The notes below the pieces were generated by a model. It was given only the letters and a program-made list of their open reading frames with translations. It had not been told where the DNA came from and did not search any database. Shown here one piece after another: positions 1-6,060 of a stretch of 11,842 bases of DNA. Source of the stretch: an uncultured Ignavibacteriota bacterium. GTDB lineage: Bacteria; Bacteroidota; Ignavibacteria; Tepidaquicellales; Tepidaquicellaceae. A program made the translations under genes and the position numbers. Position 1 is the first letter of the stretch; each line of letters begins with the position of its first letter. The stretch covers positions 1 through 11,842 of the forward strand of contig CALGOI010000033.1 in NCBI GenBank assembly GCA_937959065.1, written 5' to 3'.

Positions 1-48
1 ATCTACGATGTCTTTTTCGTCATCGACTACTAATACATTTATCTTCAT
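1..48 (-). CDS. Response regulator receiver domain, N-terminal fragment
   Basis: The first 16 codons of a leftward gene cut by the window edge. They translate as MKINVLVVDDEKDIVD, the classic start of a CheY-like receiver domain: beta-strand 1 (INVLVV), then the acidic pair D9-D10 that binds Mg2+ next to the phosphorylated aspartate (which lies outside the window), then the start of helix 1. A purine-rich AAAGAGAAAA lies directly before the ATG and may serve for ribosome binding. The output domain, and so the class (DNA-binding or other), cannot be seen. That it belongs to a two-component system is inferred from family knowledge. Confidence 0.75.
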   Translation of the reverse strand, partial: MKINVLVVDDEKDIVD

Positions 49-248
49 TTTTCTCTTTTTTGACATAAACTATCCAGAGTATGTTAATAAATTGTTAAGT
101 TTCTGTTATCGTATTGTTCCTTAACAAAAATACAAGTTAAATAATTGTAATGTGATATCTAAATATGGGGATTTTATTGCGAACTCTGAAGGTAATAAGA
201 AATTTAAAGTATTCGAGATGAAATTAAATAGCTGTAAAAACAAAAAAT

Positions 249-342
249 GTCAAGGCACCCGAATCACATACAGCAATTACTTACCGCTGCTTTCTTCCGA
301 ACCTGACGGGGTTGGGTAACACCGTATTGTTCGGGGCTTGAC
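249..342 (-). ncRNA. ffs: Signal recognition particle RNA (4.5S, small bacterial type)
   Basis: Read on the minus strand, the core CCGTCAGGTTCGGAAGAAAG continues into CAGCGGTAAG and matches the Ffh-binding apical part of bacterial SRP RNA, with the GGAA tetraloop and its asymmetric loop. Relative to the E. coli core, the second base pair below the tetraloop is U-A rather than C-G, a compensatory change that supports the fold. The ends pair as GUCAAG with CUUGAC, then CCCGAA with UUCGGG, and UACC with GGUA further up. This gives a single hairpin of about 94 nt, the small form without an Alu domain. A run ATTTTTTGTTTTT follows the closing stem directly and probably ends transcription. The gene starts 13 bp past the permease stop, so it could be read through from that operon as well as from its own promoter, which I cannot place. 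Its product, with Ffh, targets nascent membrane and secreted proteins to the translocon. Confidence 0.93.
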
Positions 343-355
343 AATATCAATATAA

Positions 356-1747
356 CTAAGATGACCTAAACATTAAATACAAACCGAATATACCCAGAAT
401 TATGTTTGCCATCCACATCCCGAGGAAGGGTGTCATTAAACCACGGTCAGCAAGTTTTTCACCGCCTATTAATGAAGCCCAGTACACTAAAAAGAATAGT
501 AGTGATAAACCCGCTGCGATACCAAAACTTCCTTTCTTAACTCTGTAACCCAGAGGCGCACCAATCATGGCAAATACAATACAGGCAAATGGTATTGAAT
601 ATTTTTTATAGATCTCCACCGAGTATGAATCTATTTGCTGCTCGTAGGTTTTATTTATCTGCTTCTGTGTTATGTAGGCTTGTGGTTTATTTAGTAACCG
701 GTAGTGAAGTGCTCTTAAGCTGTCAAAAGTGCCGATCTGCTCTGTTTGACTCTGCCGGTTTCTTGTATCAGGTTCAGTTGTTGTGAATTTATTCTCGCCG
801 GTATTGTTTACAGCAATAACTGTATCTACCCCGAGTTTTGTAAAAGTTGTGTCGACAAATGTGAGTGAAGTAAAATTCCTTACATCCTCTTCAAGATCTC
901 TATAAAACTGTCCATCCACCCTGTCTCTGTTTGCCTTAAGACTGTCGACAATACTCGACATCGAATCTGCGGATAATTCCCTGTCGCCGCGAGTCAATAA
1001 ATTCTCATCCGTAGATTGAAATCCAAAGCTCTGTGCATCGAGAACTATCCTGTGTTTGTCAAACTCTATCTTCCTGTACTTCTGGGTAGGGTTCTGCTGG
1101 TTTATCTGGTGTATCTCTCCTTTATTGAGATTCATTATGATATTCTCAAAATCACTCGAAAATCCGATGTCACCTGTTTCTGCCACAAATAAATTCTTTA
1201 TCGGAGGTGATGAGTAATCATATATATAGATCCCTTCCAGATTATTGCTGTTGGGATATGTTTTCTTAACCAGTATGCGAGCACCGCCAATGTCATCGCT
1301 GAACTTCCCTCCCTCCAGTATGAGGGTGGGTTTGGTTCGTGAAATATCACTGAATAATACTCTCGCCTGGTGATTTGCTTCAGGGAGTACTGAGTTATTA
1401 AATACAACCATCAAATAACATATCACACCGGCTCCGAGCAGTACGGGAAGCATCAACTTGATCAAACTTATTCCGCTGGCACGCATTATCGTTATCTCGT
1501 TATTGGATGATAATGCCCCGAATGCCATGAGTGTAGCCACCAATACAGCCATTGGGACAGCAAGTGTAAGTATCCATGCAAGATTGAGTGAGATGAGCTT
1601 TGTGATAACCCATAAACTTAGCCCCTTTCCTACCAGACGATCGATGGATTTTATGAGGAACTGGAACAGGAACAGAAACATCACAACCGACAGCCCCAGA
1701 AAAAAAGGACCGATATGAGATTTTAGTATGTATCTATATATGAGCAT
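356..1747 (-). CDS. LptF/LptG-family lipopolysaccharide export permease
   Basis: A 463-residue inner-membrane protein of the YjgP/YjgQ family, the permease part of the LptB2FG transporter that pulls LPS out of the inner membrane toward the LptC/LptA bridge. Three hydrophobic segments lie near residues 12-33, 51-78 and 96-118, and three near 384-402, 408-428 and 438-460, the six-helix plan of the family. The sequence NNEITIMRASGIS (about 82-94) is the family's coupling-helix region that contacts LptB. Residues about 140-260 form the periplasmic beta-jellyroll. The protein is about 100 residues longer than E. coli LptF; the extra part is a polar stretch, about 262-375, between the jellyroll and helix 4. 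Whether it acts as LptF or LptG cannot be told from one copy. Only 12 bp separate it from kbl upstream, so the two are probably co-transcribed. There is no clear Shine-Dalgarno site. Confidence 0.9.
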   Translation of the reverse strand: MLIYRYILKSHIGPFFLGLSVVMFLFLFQFLIKSIDRLVGKGLSLWVITKLISLNLAWILTLAVPMAVLVATLMAFGALSSNNEITIMRASGISLIKLMLPVLLGAGVICYLMVVFNNSVLPEANHQARVLFSDISRTKPTLILEGGKFSDDIGGARILVKKTYPNSNNLEGIYIYDYSSPPIKNLFVAETGDIGFSSDFENIIMNLNKGEIHQINQQNPTQKYRKIEFDKHRIVLDAQSFGFQSTDENLLTRGDRELSADSMSSIVDSLKANRDRVDGQFYRDLEEDVRNFTSLTFVDTTFTKLGVDTVIAVNNTGENKFTTTEPDTRNRQSQTEQIGTFDSLRALHYRLLNKPQAYITQKQINKTYEQQIDSYSVEIYKKYSIPFACIVFAMIGAPLGYRVKKGSFGIAAGLSLLFFLVYWASLIGGEKLADRGLMTPFLGMWMANIILGIFGLYLMFRSS

Positions 1748-1759
1748 ACTATTGTAACA

Positions 1760-2953
1760 CTATTTTATAACACCCAGTTCTCTGCCCACCTTACTAAATG
1801 CCGCAATACATTTGTCTATATGCTCTTTTGTATGTCCCGCCGACAGCTGCACCCTTATCCTTGCCTGCTCTTTAGGTACCACCGGATAAAAGAATCCGAT
1901 TACATAAATACCTTCATCCAGAAGTTTTGAAGCCATATCCTGAGATAACTTTGCATTATAAAGCATTATCGGCACGATCGGGTGAACACCTTCTTTTATA
2001 TCAAACCCTGCTTTTGTTATTTCCTCCCTGAAGTACTTCGTATTTTCTTCCAATTTGTCTCTCAGCTCAGTTGTCTCACTCAGCATATCGAATACTGCGA
2101 TCGATGCACCAACTATTACCGGGGACAGTGAATTTGAAAACAGGTACGGTCTGCTTCTCTGCCTCAGCATCTCGATGATTTCTTTCTTGCCTGTTGTGAA
2201 TCCTCCCATCGCTCCCCCCAGCGCTTTACCCAGTGTGCCGGTCACTATATCCACTCTTCCCATTACATCGCAGTGTTCGATTGCACCGCGTCCGGTTTTT
2301 CCGAGAAAGCCTGTACAATGCGACTCATCAGAAAGAACAAGCGCTCCGTATTTATCCGCAAGGTCGCATACACCTTTCAGATTCGCGATATGCCCGTCCA
2401 TAGAAAATGCACCGTCCGTGCAGATCATCATATTTCTCGCGCCTTTTTCTGTCGCTTCCTTAAGGCACCGCTCGAGGTCCTCCATATCATTATTCTTGTA
2501 CCGGAATCTCATTGCTTTACACAATCTCACCCCGTCGATTATGCTTGCGTGGTTCAATTCGTCTGAAATGATAGCGTCCTGGTCATTCAGTAACGGCTCG
2601 AATACACCTCCGTTGGCGTCAAAACAAGCCGCATACAATATTGTGTCTTCCATTCCGAGAAATTCCGCTATCTTAGCTTCAAGCTCCTTATGTATCTCCT
2701 GTGTACCGCAGATAAACCTGACCGAAGACATTCCGTATCCCCATTCATCCAGTGTTTTATGCGCTGCCTCGATGACTTTCGGGTGTGATGAAAGCCCCAG
2801 GTAGTTATTGGCGCAGAAATTCAGCACGGTTTTACCGTTCACTGTTATTTCTGCTCCCTGAGGAGTCTCGATGATCCTTTCCTTTTTGAATAATCCGGCT
2901 TCTTCAATTGATTTTAGCTCTTCTTTCAGCTGTGGTTGGAGTTTGGTATACAT
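1760..2953 (-). CDS. kbl: Glycine C-acetyltransferase (2-amino-3-ketobutyrate CoA ligase)
   Basis: A PLP enzyme of the alpha-oxoamine synthase family that splits 2-amino-3-ketobutyrate with CoA into glycine and acetyl-CoA, the second step of threonine breakdown after threonine dehydrogenase. At 397 residues it has the length of E. coli Kbl (398) and is closely similar to it throughout, for example INFCANNYLGL-like residues 45-54, FICGTQ at 80-85 and the RQRSRPYLFSNSLSP block at 265-279. The PLP-binding lysine is K243 in GTLGKALGG; H135 (LNHASIIDG) and D209/H212 (SDESH) are the cofactor-stacking and ring-nitrogen residues. BioF, serine palmitoyltransferase and ALA synthase share the fold, but the Kbl-specific blocks make these unlikely. 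No tdh is visible in this window. It lies first in a likely kbl-permease(-ffs) unit. The start at 2953 gives the expected N-terminus, but no strong ribosome binding site is seen. Confidence 0.95.
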   Translation of the reverse strand: MYTKLQPQLKEELKSIEEAGLFKKERIIETPQGAEITVNGKTVLNFCANNYLGLSSHPKVIEAAHKTLDEWGYGMSSVRFICGTQEIHKELEAKIAEFLGMEDTILYAACFDANGGVFEPLLNDQDAIISDELNHASIIDGVRLCKAMRFRYKNNDMEDLERCLKEATEKGARNMMICTDGAFSMDGHIANLKGVCDLADKYGALVLSDESHCTGFLGKTGRGAIEHCDVMGRVDIVTGTLGKALGGAMGGFTTGKKEIIEMLRQRSRPYLFSNSLSPVIVGASIAVFDMLSETTELRDKLEENTKYFREEITKAGFDIKEGVHPIVPIMLYNAKLSQDMASKLLDEGIYVIGFFYPVVPKEQARIRVQLSAGHTKEHIDKCIAAFSKVGRELGVIK

Positions 2954-3018
2954 AAATTATTGTTTAATTTCGATGATTCAATTGAAAATAATGATTTTTA
3001 AGCTCCTTTTTAAGGAAT

Positions 3019-3045
3019 AAAAAAGGCGGTGATCGACCGCCTTTT
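3019..3045 (-). terminator. Rho-independent terminator after the Omp28-like gene
   Basis: Arms 3021-3030 (AAAAGGCGGT) and 3036-3045 (ACCGCCTTTT) pair perfectly over 10 bp around a 5-nt loop. On the minus strand the GC-rich stem is followed by TTTTTT (to 3019), the standard layout, and it lies 30 bp past the stop of the secreted-protein gene. It separates that gene from kbl. Confidence 0.88.
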
Positions 3046-3049
3046 AACT

Positions 3050-3077
3050 CTTTCAACTTTCAACTTTACACTTTCTA
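3050..3077. repeat. Four 7-bp tandem repeats (CTTTCAA type)
   Basis: In phase: CTTTCAA (3050-3056), CTTTCAA (3057-3063), CTTTACA (3064-3070), CTTTCTA (3071-3077). The last copy includes the stop codon of the leftward secreted-protein gene and the first begins 5 bp from its terminator stem. It is a short degenerate simple repeat of unknown role. Confidence 0.7.
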
Positions 3078-4130
3078 CTTAATCAGCATCATCTTTCTGA
3101 TTTCCATAAACCCGTCTGTCTCAAGTCTGTAGAAATACACTCCGCTGGTCACTCCCGCGCCATTCCAGGAGAGATTATATTGTCCGGGAGTTAGCTGCTC
3201 GTTTATTAGTACAGCGACTTCCTTACCGAGAGTATTGAATACAGTCAGCTTTACCCTGGATGCTTTTGGAATATCGAATTTTATATTCGTGGCCGGGTTG
3301 AATGGGTTTGGATAGTTCTGGTACAGGTTAAACTTCTCCGGAGTTATTGTGCTTACAGGGTCGATAGAAACTGGATTATCACCCGCCTTGGTTACGTTCA
3401 ATACCTCTCTATTAGCTGCCCCGTCGTTCTGTACGAATGCAACTGTATAAATGCTCGTGTCCTGCCATGCAGCTTCTTTTAAATACTTTAATGTGAAATT
3501 ATAATTTCCGACTGTTGTAGGTATCGTTGTGCCTGTTGTATTAGGATAAGCCCTCCTGAATACGTACTTGAATTTACTTACTCCATTGCTTCCGGGAGGT
3601 GAACCATAATCTATCAATCCTTCGATAGCGAATACCCTTAATTTGTAATCTCCGGAAGGAAGGTTCTCGAGAACGCTGACGGTAACGTCGGCCTGGATAG
3701 TATCACCTGCAATTCTTGTATCAGTAACGTATATCTGAACTTTTGGAGCGATGTTTATCCTGTCATAGTATGCTGCATCGAAGTTTGCTTGTGTGAACGG
3801 CCATACGTCGTGGTGAACTTTCCCATCCACATTTAGCCATGGTGATGCATTCATTCCGTAGTATGTCGCATATCTTTCAGCGCTTTGTGTCGGATTGGCA
3901 TTGTACATAGGATCGAACCCTGGAAAACTGCCGTGATATTTTACGGTTACAATACTGTCTCCTTTGGTATTTATGTATGCTTGAAGCAATGGATCGTTTG
4001 CCGCGCATGGTCCGCAGGATGCATTCGTCAGGGCTTCAAAGAATACTCTTTTAGGCGGTATTCCGTCCTGTGCATATAGATTGATTCCCCCAATACTCAA
4101 AAGTAATACAATAAGTAATAGTTTTTTCAT
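3075..4130 (-). CDS. Secreted Omp28-like thioredoxin-fold protein with type IX secretion sorting domain
   Basis: A 351-residue exported protein. Residues 1-20 form a Sec signal peptide (MKKLLLIVLL core, then a cleavage site after NLYA). The mature N-terminus, about 28-115, has VFFEALTNASCGPCAANDPL with a CGPC redox-type pair at C39/C42, then VTVKYHGSFPGFDPMYN and SPWLNVDGK, the pattern of the Omp28-related thioredoxin-like family. A middle beta-rich part (about 125-250) is followed by a C-terminal type A sorting domain (about 265-351: NLYQNYPNPFNP at the front, GVYFYRL and a KMMLIK end). Family knowledge says this domain sends the protein through the outer membrane by the type IX system and is then usually removed. 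A role in extracellular thiol chemistry is inferred from CGPC alone; no substrate can be named. It stands as a single gene between hairpins. Confidence 0.9.
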   Translation of the reverse strand: MKKLLLIVLLLSIGGINLYAQDGIPPKRVFFEALTNASCGPCAANDPLLQAYINTKGDSIVTVKYHGSFPGFDPMYNANPTQSAERYATYYGMNASPWLNVDGKVHHDVWPFTQANFDAAYYDRINIAPKVQIYVTDTRIAGDTIQADVTVSVLENLPSGDYKLRVFAIEGLIDYGSPPGSNGVSKFKYVFRRAYPNTTGTTIPTTVGNYNFTLKYLKEAAWQDTSIYTVAFVQNDGAANREVLNVTKAGDNPVSIDPVSTITPEKFNLYQNYPNPFNPATNIKFDIPKASRVKLTVFNTLGKEVAVLINEQLTPGQYNLSWNGAGVTSGVYFYRLETDGFMEIRKMMLIK

Positions 4131-4162
4131 AATTTCATTTGGTTATATACTAAGTTAATAAA

Positions 4163-4234
4163 TATTCCCCTTTTATTCCATAAATAAAGAAACCGGAACT
4201 CTAACTAACATTCCGGTTTGCCTATGGGGGAATA
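4163..4234. repeat. Nested inverted repeats between the katA unit and the Omp28-like gene
   Basis: An outer pair, TATTCCCC at 4163-4170 and GGGGAATA at 4227-4234, encloses an inner pair, AAACCGGAA at 4190-4198 and TTCCGGTTT at 4211-4219. The two stems are separated by unequal internal loops of 19 and 7 nt. The inner stem is treated as a terminator below. The outer arms begin 33 bp before the start codon of the secreted protein, so the whole structure could also form in its leader if transcription starts upstream. Confidence 0.55.
4190..4219 (-). terminator. Likely terminator after katA and its small downstream gene
   Basis: A perfect 9-bp stem (AAACCGGAA with TTCCGGTTT) has a 12-nt loop. On the minus strand it is followed by a T-rich stretch (TTTCTTTATTTA) rather than a pure T run. 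It lies 28 bp past the stop of the 57-residue ORF. The loop is longer and the tail weaker than in the terminator at 3019-3045. Confidence 0.55.
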
Positions 4235-4247
4235 AACAACTCTTAAC

Positions 4248-4421
4248 TTATATCAACGGTCTCGATATCTTTTCTTCCAGCGCTTTGAGGCGTTTGTCTA
4301 TCTCCTTCAGCTTGATATACATTGCCTCGCATAGAGCAAAGCTGTCCCTGGGCTCCTGCTCATTAATTTGTGCTTCATCTTTTATTTTTTTTGCCTCAGA
4401 TGATGCTTTCATTCCAATCAT
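4248..4421 (-). CDS. Small coiled-coil protein downstream of katA, function unknown
   Basis: A 57-residue open frame starting 15 bp past the katA stop on the same strand. It reads from ATG at 4421 (MIGMKASSEAKKIKDEAQ...) to TAA at 4248. The first part is lysine- and glutamate-rich; the second, about residues 34-52 (MYIKLKEIDKRLKALEEKI), has hydrophobic residues at heptad spacing, as in a short parallel coiled coil. There is one cysteine (C31) and no signal peptide or membrane segment. An alternative start is M4 at 4412; neither has a clear Shine-Dalgarno site. Placement in the katA transcript, before a hairpin, suggests co-expression under OxyR, but this is inference. I do not recognise the family. 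It could be a chance frame, but the regular amphipathic helix and the fit between the katA stop and the hairpin argue for a real gene. Confidence 0.6.
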   Translation of the reverse strand: MIGMKASSEAKKIKDEAQINEQEPRDSFALCEAMYIKLKEIDKRLKALEEKISRPLI

Positions 4422-4436
4422 TATTAAAATTTAAAT

Positions 4437-5942
4437 TTAGGAGTGAGCAAGCTCCCCTTCAATATTCATTTTGCTCAGGTCTACCCCCAGTCCTTCAGCT
4501 ACTCCGCGTCCTAAGTCTTCGTTCGCTCTAAAGAAATGACATAGCTGCCTCATTATTATTTCATCTTTCTTTGGTCCGGTAATGCCGCTCATGTGACCAA
4601 CAATATTGGAAATTAAATTCTTTCTTGCCTCGTCGTCCATTGCCTTTGTGAAAAGAAGTCCTGCCTGCGTGTAATGATCGTCTTCACCCGGCGCGTTCCT
4701 GTCATACCAGTCTGCAAAGTCGGAATCGAGTTTCATTCCCGGCTCTTTGTAGCTCTCGTTGATGTATATGTCATCGAAGCTGTTCGGGAAGTAATTCGGG
4801 TTGTCTTCACCGTTTCCGTCGACTCTCATTAATCCGTCCCGCTGGTAATTTGCCACCATGAACGGGCACTTGTTAACAGGGATCTGCTCGTAGTTTACTC
4901 CAAGCCTGTACCTGTGAGCGTCAGGGTAAGACAATAATCTTCCCTGTAACATCTTATCAGGTGAATAACTAATACCGTCTACCACGTGTGCCGGCGCGAA
5001 TGCTGCCTGCTCTACCTCAGCGAAATAGTTCTTAGGTACCGCGTTCAACTCCATTTCACCAACTTCGATAAGCGGATACTCTTCATGCGGCCATACTTTT
5101 GTCAGGTCGAACGGGTTGAATTCGAAATTCGCTGCCTGCTCATCCGTCATTACCTGTATGTATAGCTTCCATTTTGGGAAGTCACCGTTGTTTATCGCGT
5201 TAACAAGGTCTTCCTGCGCGTAGTCAGGGTTCTTTCCTGCCATTTCGGTTGCCTCTGCATCGGTGAAGTTCTTTATACCCTGCATTGTTTTGAAATGGAA
5301 TTTAACCCACACTCTCTCGTCCTTGTCATTGATCATCGAAAATGTATGACTGCTGAATCCGTCCATGTGCCTGTAACCGTCCGGTGTGCCCCTGTCACTC
5401 ATCAATATCATAACCTGGTGGAGACTCTCCGGGTTTAACGACCAGAAATCCCACATCATCGTAGGACTCTTTAGATTCGTCTTCGGATCCCTTTTCTGTG
5501 TATGAATGAAATCACCGAATTTCTTCGGGTCCTTTATAAAAAATATCGGAGTATTGTTGCCGACCAGGTCCCAGTTACCGTCTTCAGTGTAAAACTTAAT
5601 AGCGAATCCTCTCGGATCCCTTGCTGTGTCCGCGCTTCCTTTCTCACCGCCTACGGTGGAGAACCTGATCGCAAGCTTGGTTTCCTTACCGATTTTATTG
5701 AATATCTTCGCGCGTGTGTATTTGGTAATGTCGTTAGTTACCGTAAACTTTCCGTATGCCCCCGTACCCTTCGCGTGAACCACTCTCTCGGGAATTCGCT
5801 CCCGGTTAAAATGCGCCATTTTTTCATGCAGTATGAAATCCTGCAGCAATATCGGCCCCCTCGGACCTGCCGTCATGGAATTCTCATTCTCTGTGTACGG
5901 CTTACCCGATGCGGTCGTTAATTTTCTGTTTTTTTCTTTCAT
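4437..5942 (-). CDS. katA: Monofunctional haem catalase
   Basis: It converts hydrogen peroxide to water and oxygen in the cytoplasm. At 501 residues it is the small-subunit type, lacking the extra C-terminal flavodoxin-like domain of large catalases. The distal catalytic histidine is H56 (RVVHAKGTGAYG) and the catalytic asparagine is N129 (LVGNNTPIFF); the haem-ligand tyrosine is Y339 in GRLLSYPDAHRYRLG. The spacings (73 and 283 residues from the histidine) equal those of bovine catalase. No signal peptide is present. The divergent neighbour is oxyR, and the shared gap carries an OxyR operator next to a probable promoter, so induction by peroxide is very likely. A small ORF follows 15 bp downstream. 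The start at 5942 fits the family N-terminus; alternatives further in would remove little. Confidence 0.97.
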   Translation of the reverse strand: MKEKNRKLTTASGKPYTENENSMTAGPRGPILLQDFILHEKMAHFNRERIPERVVHAKGTGAYGKFTVTNDITKYTRAKIFNKIGKETKLAIRFSTVGGEKGSADTARDPRGFAIKFYTEDGNWDLVGNNTPIFFIKDPKKFGDFIHTQKRDPKTNLKSPTMMWDFWSLNPESLHQVMILMSDRGTPDGYRHMDGFSSHTFSMINDKDERVWVKFHFKTMQGIKNFTDAEATEMAGKNPDYAQEDLVNAINNGDFPKWKLYIQVMTDEQAANFEFNPFDLTKVWPHEEYPLIEVGEMELNAVPKNYFAEVEQAAFAPAHVVDGISYSPDKMLQGRLLSYPDAHRYRLGVNYEQIPVNKCPFMVANYQRDGLMRVDGNGEDNPNYFPNSFDDIYINESYKEPGMKLDSDFADWYDRNAPGEDDHYTQAGLLFTKAMDDEARKNLISNIVGHMSGITGPKKDEIIMRQLCHFFRANEDLGRGVAEGLGVDLSKMNIEGELAHS

Positions 5943-5995
5943 TTTTACTGTTTTGATGATTGTTTAATCCCTGTAAGTCACTTTTACTAATACAA

Positions 5996-6023
5996 GTTAT
6001 ACAGATTCCTTTTATAATTCAAA
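5996..6023 (-). promoter_or_regulatory. Putative katA promoter
   Basis: On the minus strand, TTTGAA (6023-6018), a 16-bp spacer and TATAAC (6001-5996) form a passable -35/-10 pair. The same place also fits the Bacteroidota-type pattern: TTTG (6023-6020), then 20 bp, then TAACTTG (5999-5993), one T short of TAnnTTTG. Transcription would begin near 5989, giving a leader of about 46 nt. The upstream edge touches the distal OxyR half-site, the usual position for activation. Confidence 0.45.
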
Positions 6024-6040
6024 TTGATTATATTTATAAT
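6013..6040 (+). promoter_or_regulatory. Putative oxyR promoter elements
   Basis: Two exact TATAAT hexamers occur on the plus strand, at 6013-6018 and 6035-6040. Neither has a convincing -35 box at 16-18 bp. The second would start transcription near 6047, inside the perfect OxyR dyad, leaving a leader of only about 14 nt; the first would start near 6025, at the distal half-site. Either way bound OxyR would block its own gene. The region is so AT-rich that chance matches are likely. Confidence 0.3.
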
Positions 6041-6058
6041 ATGATAGATAAAATCTAT
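6023..6058. promoter_or_regulatory. OxyR operator in the katA/oxyR gap
   Basis: The published E. coli OxyR motif is ATAGntnnnanCTAT, repeated at 22-bp spacing. Bases 6044-6058 (ATAGATAAAATCTAT) match all ten specified positions. Bases 6023-6037 (ATTGATTATATTTAT) match eight of ten, centred 21 bp away, so the pair would bind a tetramer on one face of the helix. The site ends 2 bp before the oxyR start codon and begins at the -35 region of katA. Confidence 0.75.
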
Positions 6059-6060
6059 AT

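Noticed and set aside
121..140. Inverted repeat TTAAC/GTTAA between the response regulator and SRP RNA
   Set aside because: Only 5 bp and AT-rich, with no T tract or partner feature; the rest of 49-248 shows nothing I can support.
2055..2804. A 249-codon plus-strand open frame opposite kbl
   Set aside because: It lies wholly antisense to a strongly conserved enzyme gene, and its serine/proline/isoleucine-rich translation resembles no domain; a shadow frame.
2977..2986. Palindrome TTCAATTGAA upstream of kbl as an operator
   Set aside because: Ten AT-rich bases of dyad are expected by chance in such gaps and nothing else supports a site.
5502..5921. A 139-codon plus-strand frame opposite katA
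   Set aside because: Antisense to the catalase N-terminal region with no recognisable domain.
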